A stretch of 33,416 bases of DNA from Methylococcales bacterium (GTDB lineage Bacteria > Pseudomonadota > Gammaproteobacteria > Methylococcales > Methylomonadaceae): contig QVQF01000105.1 of assembly GCA_003584895.1 (NCBI GenBank), positions 1 through 33,416 on the forward strand. Direction: 5' to 3'. Below, piece after piece: positions 1-9,982 of this stretch (positions are counted from its first letter, which is position 1; each line of letters starts with the position of its first letter). Made by a program: the position numbers and the translations under genes. The notes beneath the pieces were generated by a model. It saw nothing but the letters and a program-made list of their open reading frames with translations, had not been told where the DNA came from and ran no database searches.

Positions 1-311
1 CCGAAAAAAGCATTACCTTCGGTAAAGGCAATACTATAGCCATAAAGTGCCCATAAGATGGCCATCAATGAAAAAATCACAAAGACTTGCATTAATATGG
101 AGAGCATGTTTTTGGCGCGCACCATACCGCCATAAAATAAAGCCAAGCCTGGAATTGACATGAGAATAACCAATATCGTGGCCATAATCATCCATGCGGT
201 ATCGCCTTTTTGTGCAACAGGTGCAACAACAGCAACCGTATCATTCGCAAAAGTAAGTCCTGCAAAACTCGACAAAGCAATCAGAGTAAAAATTTTTAAA
301 ATATAGTTCAT
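1..311 (-). CDS. amtB: Ammonium transporter AmtB, N-terminal part (truncated by window edge)
   Basis: This is the first 103 codons of an Amt/MEP/Rh ammonium channel of the inner membrane. It opens with a signal-peptide-like hydrophobic stretch (residues about 3-22, ending SFAGLTFA). Then comes the family hallmark GDTAWM followed by the first transmembrane helix and GLALFYGGMVRAKN, which is highly typical of AmtB. The ATG at 309-311 is preceded on the coding strand by an AAGGGGG ribosome site. The gene lies only 16 bases after glnK, so the two are one transcript, as in most proteobacteria; GlnK plugs AmtB when nitrogen is plentiful. The rest of the gene is outside the window, so pore residues cannot be checked. 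Confidence 0.95.
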   Translation of the reverse strand, partial: MNYILKIFTLIALSSFAGLTFANDTVAVVAPVAQKGDTAWMIMATILVILMSIPGLALFYGGMVRAKNMLSILMQVFVIFSLMAILWALYGYSIAFTEGNAFF

Positions 312-327
312 AAATCCCCCTTATCTA

Positions 328-750
<423 letters not shown>

Positions 751-902
751 TCACTGTATTAATTATAAAAGAAACACAGAATCATGAGCTACAGCCATTT
801 CTTGTTGACAAATACTCACTCAACACAGGAAACATCTGTCATCCATCGAGCCATATCTGACATTCCCATACTTAATAGTCTTATTGATGCAATCTATCGG
901 AT

Positions 903-919
903 TGCACACACTTGGTGCG
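903..919. promoter_or_regulatory. NtrC-binding enhancer site 1
   Basis: A 17-bp dyad of the form TGCAC-N6-TGGTGC type, preceded by T, close to the E. coli glnA enhancer sites. Its centre (911) lies about 210 bases upstream of the predicted sigma-54 start of glnK-amtB, a normal enhancer distance. The assignment rests on sequence similarity and on ntrC being encoded next door. Confidence 0.75.
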
Positions 920-932
920 CAATCTTCTAATA

Positions 933-949
933 TGCTCACTTGTAGTGCA
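933..949. promoter_or_regulatory. NtrC-binding enhancer site 2
   Basis: TGCTCACTTGTAGTGCA is a second 17-bp TGC-N11-GCA dyad. Its centre (941) is 30 bases from that of site 1, close to three helical turns, so two NtrC dimers could bind side by side on one DNA face. It is weaker than site 1 (TGCTC rather than TGCAC in the left half). Confidence 0.62.
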
Positions 950-1101
950 ATTGTTTGAATAATGTATGAGGAGCTGAGCTAGCGAAAAATAATCAAGGCG
1001 ATAAACTATGGCCTATTTCATGAAATCGAACTAGTTAATGAGCCGCTGAGAGGCCTGTGAGCTTCAGTGCTATAAGAACACTGTCTATTGAATAATGAAG
1101 A

Positions 1102-2535
1102 TTAATCTTCTATCTCTAACTCATTAATTTTACGAGTGAGAGTATTTCGGCCATAACCTAATAAAATAGCAGCTTCATGGCGCTTGCCCCGAGTAAAATC
1201 TAAAGCGGCTTTAATTAAAATCGTTTCAACCGTATTAATAGCCTGCTTTGCAATCTCTATCTTTAGCGCACTATTATCTTGTGTGTTTAATAATTGTCTG
1301 TCTATGTGCTTTCTAAACAACGACTCCCAATCCGTTGCGGCAATAACCTGCTCTATCGAAATATTAAGCAACTCAGGGGGTAAATCATGTAAAAAAACCT
1401 CTCGCCCTGAGGCCATTACGGTTATCCAGCGACAACTATTCTCTAATTGTCTAACGTTACCAGGCCATTCTAAGGTACTTAAAAAAGCTTCAGCTTCTGG
1501 CCGTAGAACTTTTATTTCTACACCGAGTTCAGCAGCCGCTTGATTTAGAAAATGACGTAATAACAAAGGAATATCCTGTTTACGTTCACGTAAAGCCGGA
1601 AGGTGTATGCGAATGACATTTAAACGATGAAATAAATCTTCCCGAAACCGACCTTGCTCGACTAAAGTTTCTAAATCTTGATGAGTTGCGGCAATAATAC
1701 GCACATCAACTTTGACCGCTTGATGAGCACCGACTGGATAAAACTCACCATCAGCTAATACTCTTAATAACCGGGTTTGTAATTCTGTTGGCATATCACC
1801 TATTTCATCAAGGAACAAAGTGCCACCATTAGCTTGCTCGAATCGCCCCGCTCTTCGCAATTGCGCACCTGTAAAAGCACCTCTTTCATGCCCAAACAGC
1901 TCTGATTCCATGAGATCTTTAGGAATAGCCGCCATATTTAAAGCAATAAAAGGCTTTTGAGTTCTAGGGCTATGTCGATGTAAGGCCTTGGCAACTAACT
2001 CTTTACCTGCACCTGACTCTCCATTAATGAGTACCGTAATATGCGAACGCGCCAGTCGACCTATTGCACGAAAGACCTCCTGCATGGCTGGGGCTTCACC
2101 AATAATTTCAGGCGTTGGTTCGACATTAGCGGCTGTCGTATTTTGGCTATCTTCTTGCTGCTGTCGGCCGTGTGTACAAGCACGCTGGGCTAGATTAACT
2201 ACTTCTTTGATATCAAAGGGCTTAGGTAAATATTCAAAGGCACCGCCATGAAAAGCCGAAACGGCGCTTTCTAAATCCGAATGTGCAGTCATCACAATAA
2301 CAGGCAAAGTTGGATGACTTATCTGTATCTTGCTTAATAGCTCCAAGCCGTCCATACCTGGCATACGAATATCAGTAATCAAGGCATCTGGCAGATCATC
2401 TTTCAACGCAACAATTAACTCTTTGCCACAGGAAAAACTACGCGTGATAATACCTGCTTTTTGTAATGCCTTTTCAACGACCCAACGTATAGACTTATCA
2501 TCATCAACTATCCAAACTGTTTCGGATTTAATCAT
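1102..2535 (-). CDS. glnG: Nitrogen regulation response regulator NtrC (NRI)
   Basis: This is a 477-residue sigma-54 activator. The receiver domain (about 5-120) has the acidic pocket DDD (11-13) and phospho-acceptor Asp55 in [10 protein letters not shown]. The AAA+ domain shows Walker A GESGAGKE (172-179) and the sigma-54-contacting GAFTGA loop (219-224). A Fis-type helix-turn-helix closes the protein ([17 protein letters not shown]). I chose the ATG at 2533-2535 because [13 protein letters not shown] matches family N termini and a GGAGG site lies eight bases upstream; an in-frame extension to 2598 would lie inside ntrB. It overlaps the ntrB stop by 8 bases (ATGATTAA), indicating translational coupling. 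It likely activates the adjacent glnK-amtB promoter. Confidence 0.96.
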   Translation of the reverse strand: MIKSETVWIVDDDKSIRWVVEKALQKAGIITRSFSCGKELIVALKDDLPDALITDIRMPGMDGLELLSKIQISHPTLPVIVMTAHSDLESAVSAFHGGAFEYLPKPFDIKEVVNLAQRACTHGRQQQEDSQNTTAANVEPTPEIIGEAPAMQEVFRAIGRLARSHITVLINGESGAGKELVAKALHRHSPRTQKPFIALNMAAIPKDLMESELFGHERGAFTGAQLRRAGRFEQANGGTLFLDEIGDMPTELQTRLLRVLADGEFYPVGAHQAVKVDVRIIAATHQDLETLVEQGRFREDLFHRLNVIRIHLPALRERKQDIPLLLRHFLNQAAAELGVEIKVLRPEAEAFLSTLEWPGNVRQLENSCRWITVMASGREVFLHDLPPELLNISIEQVIAATDWESLFRKHIDRQLLNTQDNSALKIEIAKQAINTVETILIKAALDFTRGKRHEAAILLGYGRNTLTRKINELEIED

Positions 2536-3589
2536 TGCGAGCCTCCATTGGTAAAAAAATTGAAAATACAGTATTACCTGGCTCGCTATTACATTCAATT
2601 AAGCCGTTATGTTGATTAATAAGCGATTGTGCAATCGATAAGCCTAAGCCTGTACCGTCAGCTCGCCCAGTAATCATGGGATAAAAGATCTGATTCATCA
2701 TGCTCGCATCAATACCCGGGCCGTTATCGATGATATCGCACTTTACAGCCAACTTATAACGCTTGCGACCCACATTCATGTGTCTATGGATACGTGTTTT
2801 AAATATAAGCTCACCTTTACCATCCATAGCCTGCATGGCATTTCTAGCAATATTTAAAATCGCTTGAATGAGCTGATCCTTATCTGCATAAATATCAGGA
2901 ATACTAGGATCATAATCATTGATTATAGTCAAAGTACTGCTAGATTCTGCATGTACCAATTGTCTAACGCGCTCTAATACCTCATGAATATTAATAGTCT
3001 TTTTATTGGGTAATTTATTAGGGCCTAACATTTTATCCATCAAAGCTTGTAATCGATCTGATTCAGCAATAATAATTTGTGTATATTCTTTAAGCTCGGG
3101 ATCTTCTAGTTCTAAATCTAGTAACTGTGCTGCGCCACGTAAGCCACCAAGAGGATTTTTAATTTCATGAGCCAGCCCCCTCACTAATAAACGCGCCGTA
3201 TTTTGCTGAGTTAATAATTGCTCTTCCTTAGATATACGTAAATGATTATCGACTTGTTGTAGCTCTAGTAATATTTCATTAACTTGCTCGTTAATTACTA
3301 AGGGAGTTGCGCTAAAATTAATCGTTGCATTTTGAGCCGCTCTTGTCACCGTAAGCGCCCGATCTACTAAGGGCTCTGCCATGGATAAAGACTGCTTCAA
3401 ATTTACTAACAAAGCCGTGTCGGAAAATTTGAATAACTCATCCGCACTATGGCCTATCAAATGATGGGCACTATCTGCCAGCAGAATTTCTCCTGAGGTA
3501 TTGATATAAGTCAGTATTAAGTTGCGATCAAATAATAAAATAGCGCTATTTAGATTATCCAGTATGCGTTTATACATAGTTTCTTTCAT
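2528..3589 (-). CDS. glnL: Nitrogen regulation sensor kinase NtrB (NRII)
   Basis: This is a cytoplasmic histidine kinase/phosphatase partner of NtrC, about 353 residues, with no membrane segments. An N-terminal PAS domain (about 5-115) begins ILDNLNSAILLFDRNL. The dimerisation/phospho-acceptor motif LAHEIKNPLGGLRGAAQ carries His at about 141. A HATPase domain follows, with an N-box (NIARNAMQAM), DNGPGID and a GTGLGLSIAQ lid. The ATG at 3587-3589 is preferred over the TTG just before it; an internal ATG at 3575-3577 (MYKRIL) is also possible, and no strong ribosome site decides between them. PII signalling normally switches NtrB between kinase and phosphatase. It forms an operon with ntrC. Confidence 0.93.
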   Translation of the reverse strand: MKETMYKRILDNLNSAILLFDRNLILTYINTSGEILLADSAHHLIGHSADELFKFSDTALLVNLKQSLSMAEPLVDRALTVTRAAQNATINFSATPLVINEQVNEILLELQQVDNHLRISKEEQLLTQQNTARLLVRGLAHEIKNPLGGLRGAAQLLDLELEDPELKEYTQIIIAESDRLQALMDKMLGPNKLPNKKTINIHEVLERVRQLVHAESSSTLTIINDYDPSIPDIYADKDQLIQAILNIARNAMQAMDGKGELIFKTRIHRHMNVGRKRYKLAVKCDIIDNGPGIDASMMNQIFYPMITGRADGTGLGLSIAQSLINQHNGLIECNSEPGNTVFSIFLPMEARND

Positions 3590-3696
3590 CAATCGTTTTA
3601 AATGTGAGCTTTAATTTTATACAAGCAAATTACAGGCCATCTATTATGGAAATAGACTACACCTGAAAAGGGCTCATGATTATATAGCTACGGACA

Positions 3697-3723
3697 ATAA
3701 AAACGCCCCATAATGAGGCGTTT
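3697..3723 (-). terminator. Rho-independent terminator after dcd
   Basis: AAACGCC at 3701-3707 pairs with GGCGTTT at 3717-3723. On the minus strand the stem is followed by a T-rich run, so it should end the mrp/dcd transcript before ntrB. The A/T runs on both sides make it potentially bidirectional. Confidence 0.8.
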
Positions 3724-3758
3724 CTTTAAGATTGAATTTTATAGACCTAACGAATGAC

Positions 3759-4325
3759 TTACGCTTTAGGTAAAGTGACACCGGTTTGTCCTTGATACTT
3801 ACCACCCCGATCTTTATAAGAGGTTTCACAGACTTCATCACCTCCAAAAAAGAGCATTTGTGCAACACCTTCATTTGCATAAATCTTTGCTGGTAAAGTG
3901 GTGGTATTAGAGAATTCTAAAGTGACATGACCTTCCCATTCAGGCTCTAAAGGCGTCACATTGACGATAATGCCACATCTTGCATAAGTAGACTTTCCTA
4001 AACAAATAGTCAGTACATCTCGCGGAATTTTAAAAAACTCAACCGTTCGTGCTAAAGCAAAAGAATTCGGTGGAATGATGCAAACATCAGATTTAACATC
4101 AACAAAGCTATTAGAATCAAAGTTCTTAGGATCAACAATCGCAGAGTTAATGTTGGTAAAAATCTTAAATTCATCAGAGCAACGAACATCGTAGCCATAA
4201 CTGGAAGTCCCATATGAAATGACTCGACCTTGCTCAGAATCTCTGACTTGACCACTTTCAAACGGCGTTATCATGCCATGTTGTTCCGCCATGCGACGTA
4301 TCCATTTATCTGACTTTATGCTCAT
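3759..4325 (-). CDS. dcd: dCTP deaminase
   Basis: Converts dCTP to dUTP plus ammonia, the main route to dUMP and then dTMP in many gammaproteobacteria. The 188-residue length matches the common bacterial form. The active-site segment GKSTYARCG gives Ser112 and Arg116, and LEFSN gives the general base Glu137, corresponding to Ser111, Arg115 and Glu138 of the E. coli enzyme. The C-terminal [14 protein letters not shown] is the nucleotide-closing tail. The start [15 protein letters not shown] fits the family. It lies 110 bases after mrp on the same strand, a pairing seen in several relatives, and a terminator follows the stop. Confidence 0.96.
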   Translation of the reverse strand: MSIKSDKWIRRMAEQHGMITPFESGQVRDSEQGRVISYGTSSYGYDVRCSDEFKIFTNINSAIVDPKNFDSNSFVDVKSDVCIIPPNSFALARTVEFFKIPRDVLTICLGKSTYARCGIIVNVTPLEPEWEGHVTLEFSNTTTLPAKIYANEGVAQMLFFGGDEVCETSYKDRGGKYQGQTGVTLPKA

Positions 4326-4435
4326 TAATGCTATCTATCCAGTATGTTAAAACGTCCAATTTTCACATAGACGTCAATCAGGTACAAGGCGAAACACTAA
4401 AGTTGAATTAGTAATGACCGCCTGTATCTATTCGT

Positions 4436-5527
4436 TTAAGTATCTTGCACTACGATAGTAGGAAATCGTGTACTAAAATCTTTGGTTTTTAAAGCTAATC
4501 TAGCGGCTGTTTTACGAGCGATATCTTTATACAACTGCGCAGGACGACCATTAGGGTCTGCAACGACTGTAGGTATTCCAGAGTCAGAACTTAAACGGAT
4601 AGCAATATCCAAAGGTAGTGAACCTAAAAAATCTACCTTATTTTTCTCTGACATAGCCATACCACCCCCCGTTCCAAAAATGGCTTCTTCATGACCGCAA
4701 GCGCTACAAATATGTAAACTCATATTTTCAACAACGCCCAACACAGGTACATTTACTTTAGCAAACATACCTAAGCCACGCTGTGCATCAAGCAAAGCAA
4801 TATCTTGTGGTGTGGTGACTATAATCGCACCACTCACCGGAATCTGTTGCGCCAAGGTTAACTGTATGTCCCCGGTACCAGGTGGCAAATCAATAATCAG
4901 ATAATCAATATCGTGCCAATTAGTATCTCTGAGCAATTGTTGCAAGGTATTAGTGGCTATAGGGCCTCGCCAAATCATAGCTTGATCAGCATCAACTAAA
5001 TAACCTATAGACATAGTTTGTATGTCAAAAGCTATTTTAGGCATTAAAGTTTTATTATCTACACTATCAGGACGACCAGATAGGCCCAACATAGTCGGAA
5101 TACTTGGGCCATAAATATCAGCATCCATAATACCGACTTTTGCGCCTTCTGCTGATAAAGCCAAGGCTATATTAACGGCAGTTGTTGATTTACCAACGCC
5201 GCCTTTTCCGGAAGCTACGGCAATAATATTTTTGATATTAGGCTGTGGCTTTAAACCTTGTTGTACAGCATGAGAAATGATTTTTACCGTAACCTCAACC
5301 GTTACCGAACCGACTCCAGCCAATGTTTTTAAGAGTTGCTCAACATCCGTTTTTAAAGCCTCAATAATGCTTATCGCAGGATAACCCAATTCTAATTTAA
5401 CGGAGACATTGTTGCCATCAAACGTGATTTCTTTAACCTCTTTTGCCGTAACCAGATCAACTCCATGATTAGGATCAATAAAGGTAGTTAATAAATGCTC
5501 TACATCCGTCTTTTCTATGTGCGCCAT
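4436..5527 (-). CDS. mrp: Mrp/ApbC-type Fe-S cluster carrier ATPase
   Basis: This is a cytoplasmic P-loop ATPase that carries and transfers [4Fe-4S] clusters. The N-terminal 90 residues form a MIP18 (DUF59)-type domain, followed by a deviant Walker A IIAVASGKGGVGKST (about 101-115), MDADIYGPSIPTMLG, the IIDLPPGTGD Walker B region, and a CSACGH pair of cysteines that binds the bridging cluster. The length of 363 is normal. It is divergent from metG with 178 bases between; mrp and metG are head-to-head in E. coli as well, which supports both calls. The likely partner genes for cluster assembly are not in this window. Confidence 0.94.
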   Translation of the reverse strand: MAHIEKTDVEHLLTTFIDPNHGVDLVTAKEVKEITFDGNNVSVKLELGYPAISIIEALKTDVEQLLKTLAGVGSVTVEVTVKIISHAVQQGLKPQPNIKNIIAVASGKGGVGKSTTAVNIALALSAEGAKVGIMDADIYGPSIPTMLGLSGRPDSVDNKTLMPKIAFDIQTMSIGYLVDADQAMIWRGPIATNTLQQLLRDTNWHDIDYLIIDLPPGTGDIQLTLAQQIPVSGAIIVTTPQDIALLDAQRGLGMFAKVNVPVLGVVENMSLHICSACGHEEAIFGTGGGMAMSEKNKVDFLGSLPLDIAIRLSSDSGIPTVVADPNGRPAQLYKDIARKTAARLALKTKDFSTRFPTIVVQDT

Positions 5528-5705
5528 AATTATTTTGAGTTAAGTAATTCCAGTAAATTCGGCGATAAAACCAAACTTTATTAGTAGGGTATTCTACAGC
5601 CTTTTTAATAAAACTCATCGGTTAACGATGCACTATACGTTAGCACAGCCTGTTTTATGAGATAATCTGCCAATTATTTATTTTTGCATTCCTTACCTTT
5701 ACGCC

Positions 5706-7724
5706 ATGTCAGATAGAAAAATTCTTGTTACTAGCGCTTTACCTTACGCAAACGGCCCTATACATTTAGGCCATTTAGTTGAATATATTCAAACCGATAT
5801 CTGGGTTCGCTTCCAAAAACAACGTGGCAATAGCTGTTATTTCGTTTGCGCAGATGACACCCACGGCACACCGATTATGCTTAAAGCTGATCGAGAAGGT
5901 ATTACTCCAGAACAACTGATCGCGCAAGTTGGCAAAGAGCATTTAGCTGATTTTACTGAATTTGGTGTGGCTTTTGATAATTATCACAGCACCCATTCCG
6001 AAGAAAACCGCAACTATTCATCGCTGATCTATAAGCGATTACGGGATGCTGGGCACATTAGTTCACGAACGATTACCCAAGCATTCGATCCCGTTAAGAA
6101 TATGTTTTTGTCTGACCGCTTTATCAAAGGTGATTGCCCGAAATGTGGTGCAATCGATCAATATGGCGATGGTTGTGAAACCTGTGGTACCACTTACTCA
6201 CCTAGCGAACTGAAAAATGCTGTATCTGCTATTTCAGGGGCCAAGCCTATTTCAAAAGACTCGGTTCATTATTTTTTCGATTTAGCTAACTTTACCGAAA
6301 TGCTTAATGCTTGGACTAAAGCGGGTCACTTACAGTCTGAAGTACGCAATAAATTAGCTGAATGGTTAGAAGGCGGCTTACAGCAATGGGATATTTCTCG
6401 CGACGCACCTTACTTTGGCTTTGAAATTCCTGACGCCCCTGGAAAATATTTTTATGTTTGGTTGGATGCACCTATTGGCTATATGGCCAGCTTTAAAAAT
6501 CTATGTGACAAACAAGGTTTAGATTTTGATGAGTTTTGGGCTAAAGACAGCACCGCAGAGTTATATCATTTTATCGGTAAAGATATTATCTATTTCCATG
6601 CCTTATTCTGGCCAGCAATGCTAAGTGGCGCTGACTTTAGAACGCCGAGTGCAATTTACGCTCACGGATTTTTAACCGTCAATGGTGAAAAAATGTCTAA
6701 ATCTCGCGGAACCTTTATTACCGCAAGAACTTATCTAGATCATCTCAATCCCGAATATTTACGTTATTACTTTGCCGCTAAACTTAGCGCTGGAGTTGAT
6801 GACATAGACCTTAATTTTGATGATTTTAGTCAACGTGTTAATTCTGATTTAGTTGGAAAAGTCGTCAATATCGCTAGTCGTTGCAGTGGATTTATCGCTA
6901 AACGCTTTGATAATCGCTTATCTGAGCGCTGTTCAGAGCCCTTATTATTTCAAGAGTTTATTGACGCTAATGAACAAATTGCAACCTTTTATGAAACTCG
7001 AGAGTTTGGTAAAGCCATGCGCGAAATTATGGCGCTAGCTGATAAAGCGAATCAATATATTGATGAAAAAAAGCCTTGGTTGATTGCCAAGCAAGAAGGT
7101 AATGAAGCTGAATTACACGAAGTTTGCTCTATGGGACTTAATTTGTTTGGCTTATTGGCTACTTTTTTAAAACCTGTCATTCCTGTCTTAGCGCAGCAAG
7201 CTGAGCAGTTTTTAAACATTCCTACTCAATCGTGGCCCGTCGCTATAAAACCTTTGCTAAACCATAGCATTAATGACTTCAAACCTTTAATGACCCGTGT
7301 CGAAGCAGACAAAATTGCAGCCATTGTTGAGGCATCTAAAGAAAATCTTGAAAAAACAGTTGCACCTTTAAAGACCCTAGTATTTGAACCTATCGCAGAT
7401 ACTATCGAGTTTGATGATTTTGCCAAATTGGATTTACGTATCGCTAAAATTATCAAAGCTGAACATATCGAAGGTTCGGACAAACTATTACAGTTGACCG
7501 TGGATATTGGCGATGAAACCCGCAACATATTAGCAGGTATTAAATCCGCATATGCACCTGAAGACTTAGAAGGCAAATTAACCTTAGTAATTGCTAATCT
7601 TGCACCTAGAAAAATGCGCTTTGGCTGTTCTGAAGGTATGGTCTTAGCCGCAGGCCCAGGGGGAAAAGACATTTGGATACTAAGCCCTGAAGCCGGGGCT
7701 GTCGCAGGATTACGCGTAAAATAA
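5706..7724 (+). CDS. metG: Methionyl-tRNA synthetase
   Basis: Charges tRNA-Met and tRNA-fMet. At 672 residues it is close to E. coli MetRS (677). Visible are the class I HIGH-type motif GPIHLGHL (about 15-22), the zinc knuckle [18 protein letters not shown], the KMSKS loop ([10 protein letters not shown]), and a C-terminal tRNA-binding OB-fold starting around [14 protein letters not shown] that makes the enzyme a dimer. The start [17 protein letters not shown] is standard. Nothing looks degraded. The 5' flank of 178 bases is shared with mrp. Confidence 0.97.
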   Translation: MSDRKILVTSALPYANGPIHLGHLVEYIQTDIWVRFQKQRGNSCYFVCADDTHGTPIMLKADREGITPEQLIAQVGKEHLADFTEFGVAFDNYHSTHSEENRNYSSLIYKRLRDAGHISSRTITQAFDPVKNMFLSDRFIKGDCPKCGAIDQYGDGCETCGTTYSPSELKNAVSAISGAKPISKDSVHYFFDLANFTEMLNAWTKAGHLQSEVRNKLAEWLEGGLQQWDISRDAPYFGFEIPDAPGKYFYVWLDAPIGYMASFKNLCDKQGLDFDEFWAKDSTAELYHFIGKDIIYFHALFWPAMLSGADFRTPSAIYAHGFLTVNGEKMSKSRGTFITARTYLDHLNPEYLRYYFAAKLSAGVDDIDLNFDDFSQRVNSDLVGKVVNIASRCSGFIAKRFDNRLSERCSEPLLFQEFIDANEQIATFYETREFGKAMREIMALADKANQYIDEKKPWLIAKQEGNEAELHEVCSMGLNLFGLLATFLKPVIPVLAQQAEQFLNIPTQSWPVAIKPLLNHSINDFKPLMTRVEADKIAAIVEASKENLEKTVAPLKTLVFEPIADTIEFDDFAKLDLRIAKIIKAEHIEGSDKLLQLTVDIGDETRNILAGIKSAYAPEDLEGKLTLVIANLAPRKMRFGCSEGMVLAAGPGGKDIWILSPEAGAVAGLRVK

Positions 7725-7773
7725 ACCCAATCAAATTTATCAATGCATTGAATACTTTGGGAAAACTGGCTTT

Positions 7774-8691
7774 ATGAATGAATTAAAAGAAAAGATCATT
7801 AAAACCCTGAGGTTTTACACCAAAAAAGCGTTGATAAACTATAGAACCTTACATTACCTTATTAAGCCAGTTAAGTTAATAAAACCTATTTTTGTGGTCG
7901 GCTGCAGTCGAGCCGGCACTACATTAATCTATAAAACATTTTCACAATCAACACATTTAGGCAGCCTACACAAAGAAACCCATGATTTTTGGGCGCAATT
8001 ACACCCACTAACTGAGCGTTTATGGAATAGTCACGCCATCGAGCCAACATTTGCCTGCCCAAGAGATAGATCTAAGGTCTCACAGTATTTTTATACCCAG
8101 ACCGGTCAAACGCGGGTCATTGATAAAAACAATCAGAATGGTCTTTCTATACCATATTTATACCGATTATTTCCCGACGCTCATTTCATTTTTATTAAAC
8201 GAAATGCTGGCGATAATATTGATTCGTTAATACATGGCTGGGGGAAATCTAGTGAATTTGCAACATGGTCTAAGAATTTAACAGAAACCATACAAATTGA
8301 TCACGGTAAATATCAGCAATGGTGTTTCTTTTTAGCGGAAGGTTGGAAACAATTAACTCAGGCTTCGATTGAGCAGGTTTGTGCATTTCAATATCGAACA
8401 ATGAATGAGGCTATCTTAGCCGCTAAAACATTAATTCCTCAGCATCAATGGCATGAAATAGCTTATGAATTACTAATAACTCATCCTGCTCTAGAGTTTG
8501 AGAAGCTCTTTCAAGCTTGCAATGTGCCTTTTGATCAAGCTATGAAAGAACATTGCTCTACTGTTTTAGATAATCCTTATAATACCTTTTCTGAAATTCG
8601 CATTGATAAATGGAAGGATGGTAACAATCAAGAAAAAATTAACAGCATCTTGTCTACAGTTACTGTAATTAGCGAACAACTAGGTTATTAA
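7774..8691 (+). CDS. PAPS-dependent sulfotransferase family protein
   Basis: A 305-residue protein with the sulfotransferase fold's 5'-phosphosulfate loop FVVGCSRAGTTLIYKTF (about 40-56) and a 3'-phosphate motif FIKRNAGDNIDSLIHGWG (about 143-160). These proteins move sulfate from PAPS to hydroxyls of sugars, lipids or peptides. No signal peptide is seen, so it should act in the cytoplasm or at the inner membrane face. It follows metG by 49 bases and converges with the glycan-ligase gene, so sulfation of a surface glycan is a reasonable but unproven idea. The acceptor cannot be read from the sequence. The ribosome site is weak (GGGAAAACTGG upstream). Confidence 0.8.
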   Translation: MNELKEKIIKTLRFYTKKALINYRTLHYLIKPVKLIKPIFVVGCSRAGTTLIYKTFSQSTHLGSLHKETHDFWAQLHPLTERLWNSHAIEPTFACPRDRSKVSQYFYTQTGQTRVIDKNNQNGLSIPYLYRLFPDAHFIFIKRNAGDNIDSLIHGWGKSSEFATWSKNLTETIQIDHGKYQQWCFFLAEGWKQLTQASIEQVCAFQYRTMNEAILAAKTLIPQHQWHEIAYELLITHPALEFEKLFQACNVPFDQAMKEHCSTVLDNPYNTFSEIRIDKWKDGNNQEKINSILSTVTVISEQLGY

Positions 8692-8716
8692 ACAATAATC
8701 TTACGCCTTATCTCGA

Positions 8717-9967
8717 CTATCTCATCGCCCAACGAGGTTTAATCTTATCAGCTTGTATAACTGCTAATTCATCCATTACAACTTTCTTAAGTAAAACAGA
8801 AATAAAAATTAAATGGTACAGTAAATCCCAGTAGGAAAGCCCCAAAAAAGCGGTTCCCACCATATAACAAATCAAAGAAGCTCTTAACATAAAACAATAA
8901 TTACTTACCCACTCCATACCAGAAACATTAAGAGTTTTTTTGGGTATGCTAGTAAGGCTCATAAGTGTACCTAAAATTAATGAAAGCCATAACCCAAAAG
9001 CTATGAAGCCATGCTCAGAAAACATTTCCACATAAGAGCTATGCCAATCACGTTGAGTCACATATAGCCAACCCTCAAAACCGGCTCCAGTAAAAGGATG
9101 CTCTAGCGTATGATTCCAGCCATCTGTCCAAGCAGTAATTCGTCCCATCGCTGAGCTGTCTTGCTCATAGGTCTCGATAGTATTCATTCTTCCAAACCAC
9201 TCTTTCGGCAGATAGTCTTTTGCAAAAACAGCACCTAAAAGCACTAAAGGAATAATAAGATATTTACGTTTACTATGAAATATGAGCATAAGCGTTAGCA
9301 CCCCCATAGTTAGTAATGCGCCACGAGACCATGAACTCAATGATGCCGCAAAAATAATTGGGATAGTAAACGGTACCCCCTTTTTAATCCAAGGATTTAA
9401 TGTTTCTTTCTGCCAAAGCAATAAAAGTGGCACTGAGATCAACATAGCGACAGCAAAGGCATTATTTTCTTCAAACTGAGTATTGGGAGGACCATAAACT
9501 CGAGATGAGAAGCCATGCAAGATAGCGAATAGTCCCCCTTTGACAGCCACAATACCTATTGATGCACCTATAGTAACAATCAAGTAATAAAGCTTTTCCC
9601 TAGTATTAATCAACACTAAGGTGAAATAAAAAGGCAAATATATTTTTGTGACGAACCAAAACTTCTGCCATGCAATATATGGAAAATACGCTTGTGTTGA
9701 CGTGATAGCAAAACCAATCCAAAGCATCACAAAAACTGGGATACGCCAGTCTTTAGGCAGTGATTGTTTATCTTTGCAGGTGAATGTCCGAAACGCTACG
9801 ACTAAGAACAGCACATAATATACGGGGAGTGACCTAACAAATCCCCATGCATAAGCATGAGGATTTAAATAACTAAAAACAGCTAGTGACAATACTCCCC
9901 ACCAAGGCTTTTTTAAGGCCGCGATAATGCAAGCAAGTAAAAATATGAGTACAACGTAATCGCGCAT
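8717..9967 (-). CDS. Wzy/WaaL-like O-glycosylation ligase, exosortase A-associated type
   Basis: A 416-residue polytopic inner-membrane protein with about ten hydrophobic segments and a large periplasmic loop in the C-terminal half (GAGFEGWLYVTQRDWHSSY) typical of O-antigen ligases and polymerases. N-terminal features such as YLNPHAYAWGF and the central GPPNTQFEENNAFAVAMLISVPLL look like the subfamily annotated as putative O-glycosylation ligase associated with exosortase A. Members are thought to join lipid-linked glycan to an acceptor in the periplasm, based on the family rather than on direct assay. It is followed upstream in the same transcript by a family 2 glycosyltransferase (15 bases apart). 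No exosortase or PEP-CTERM protein is visible in the window. Confidence 0.8.
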   Translation of the reverse strand: MRDYVVLIFLLACIIAALKKPWWGVLSLAVFSYLNPHAYAWGFVRSLPVYYVLFLVVAFRTFTCKDKQSLPKDWRIPVFVMLWIGFAITSTQAYFPYIAWQKFWFVTKIYLPFYFTLVLINTREKLYYLIVTIGASIGIVAVKGGLFAILHGFSSRVYGPPNTQFEENNAFAVAMLISVPLLLLWQKETLNPWIKKGVPFTIPIIFAASLSSWSRGALLTMGVLTLMLIFHSKRKYLIIPLVLLGAVFAKDYLPKEWFGRMNTIETYEQDSSAMGRITAWTDGWNHTLEHPFTGAGFEGWLYVTQRDWHSSYVEMFSEHGFIAFGLWLSLILGTLMSLTSIPKKTLNVSGMEWVSNYCFMLRASLICYMVGTAFLGLSYWDLLYHLIFISVLLKKVVMDELAVIQADKIKPRWAMR

Positions 9968-9982
9968 GGCCTTGATTTATTA

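Noticed and set aside
2536-2598. Longer NtrC starting inside ntrB
   Set aside because: Not seen in the family, and the downstream ATG has a GGAGG site and the expected receiver N terminus.
7226-7672. Minus-strand frame within metG
   Set aside because: It lies wholly inside the metG tRNA-binding region on the opposite strand and shows no domain of its own.
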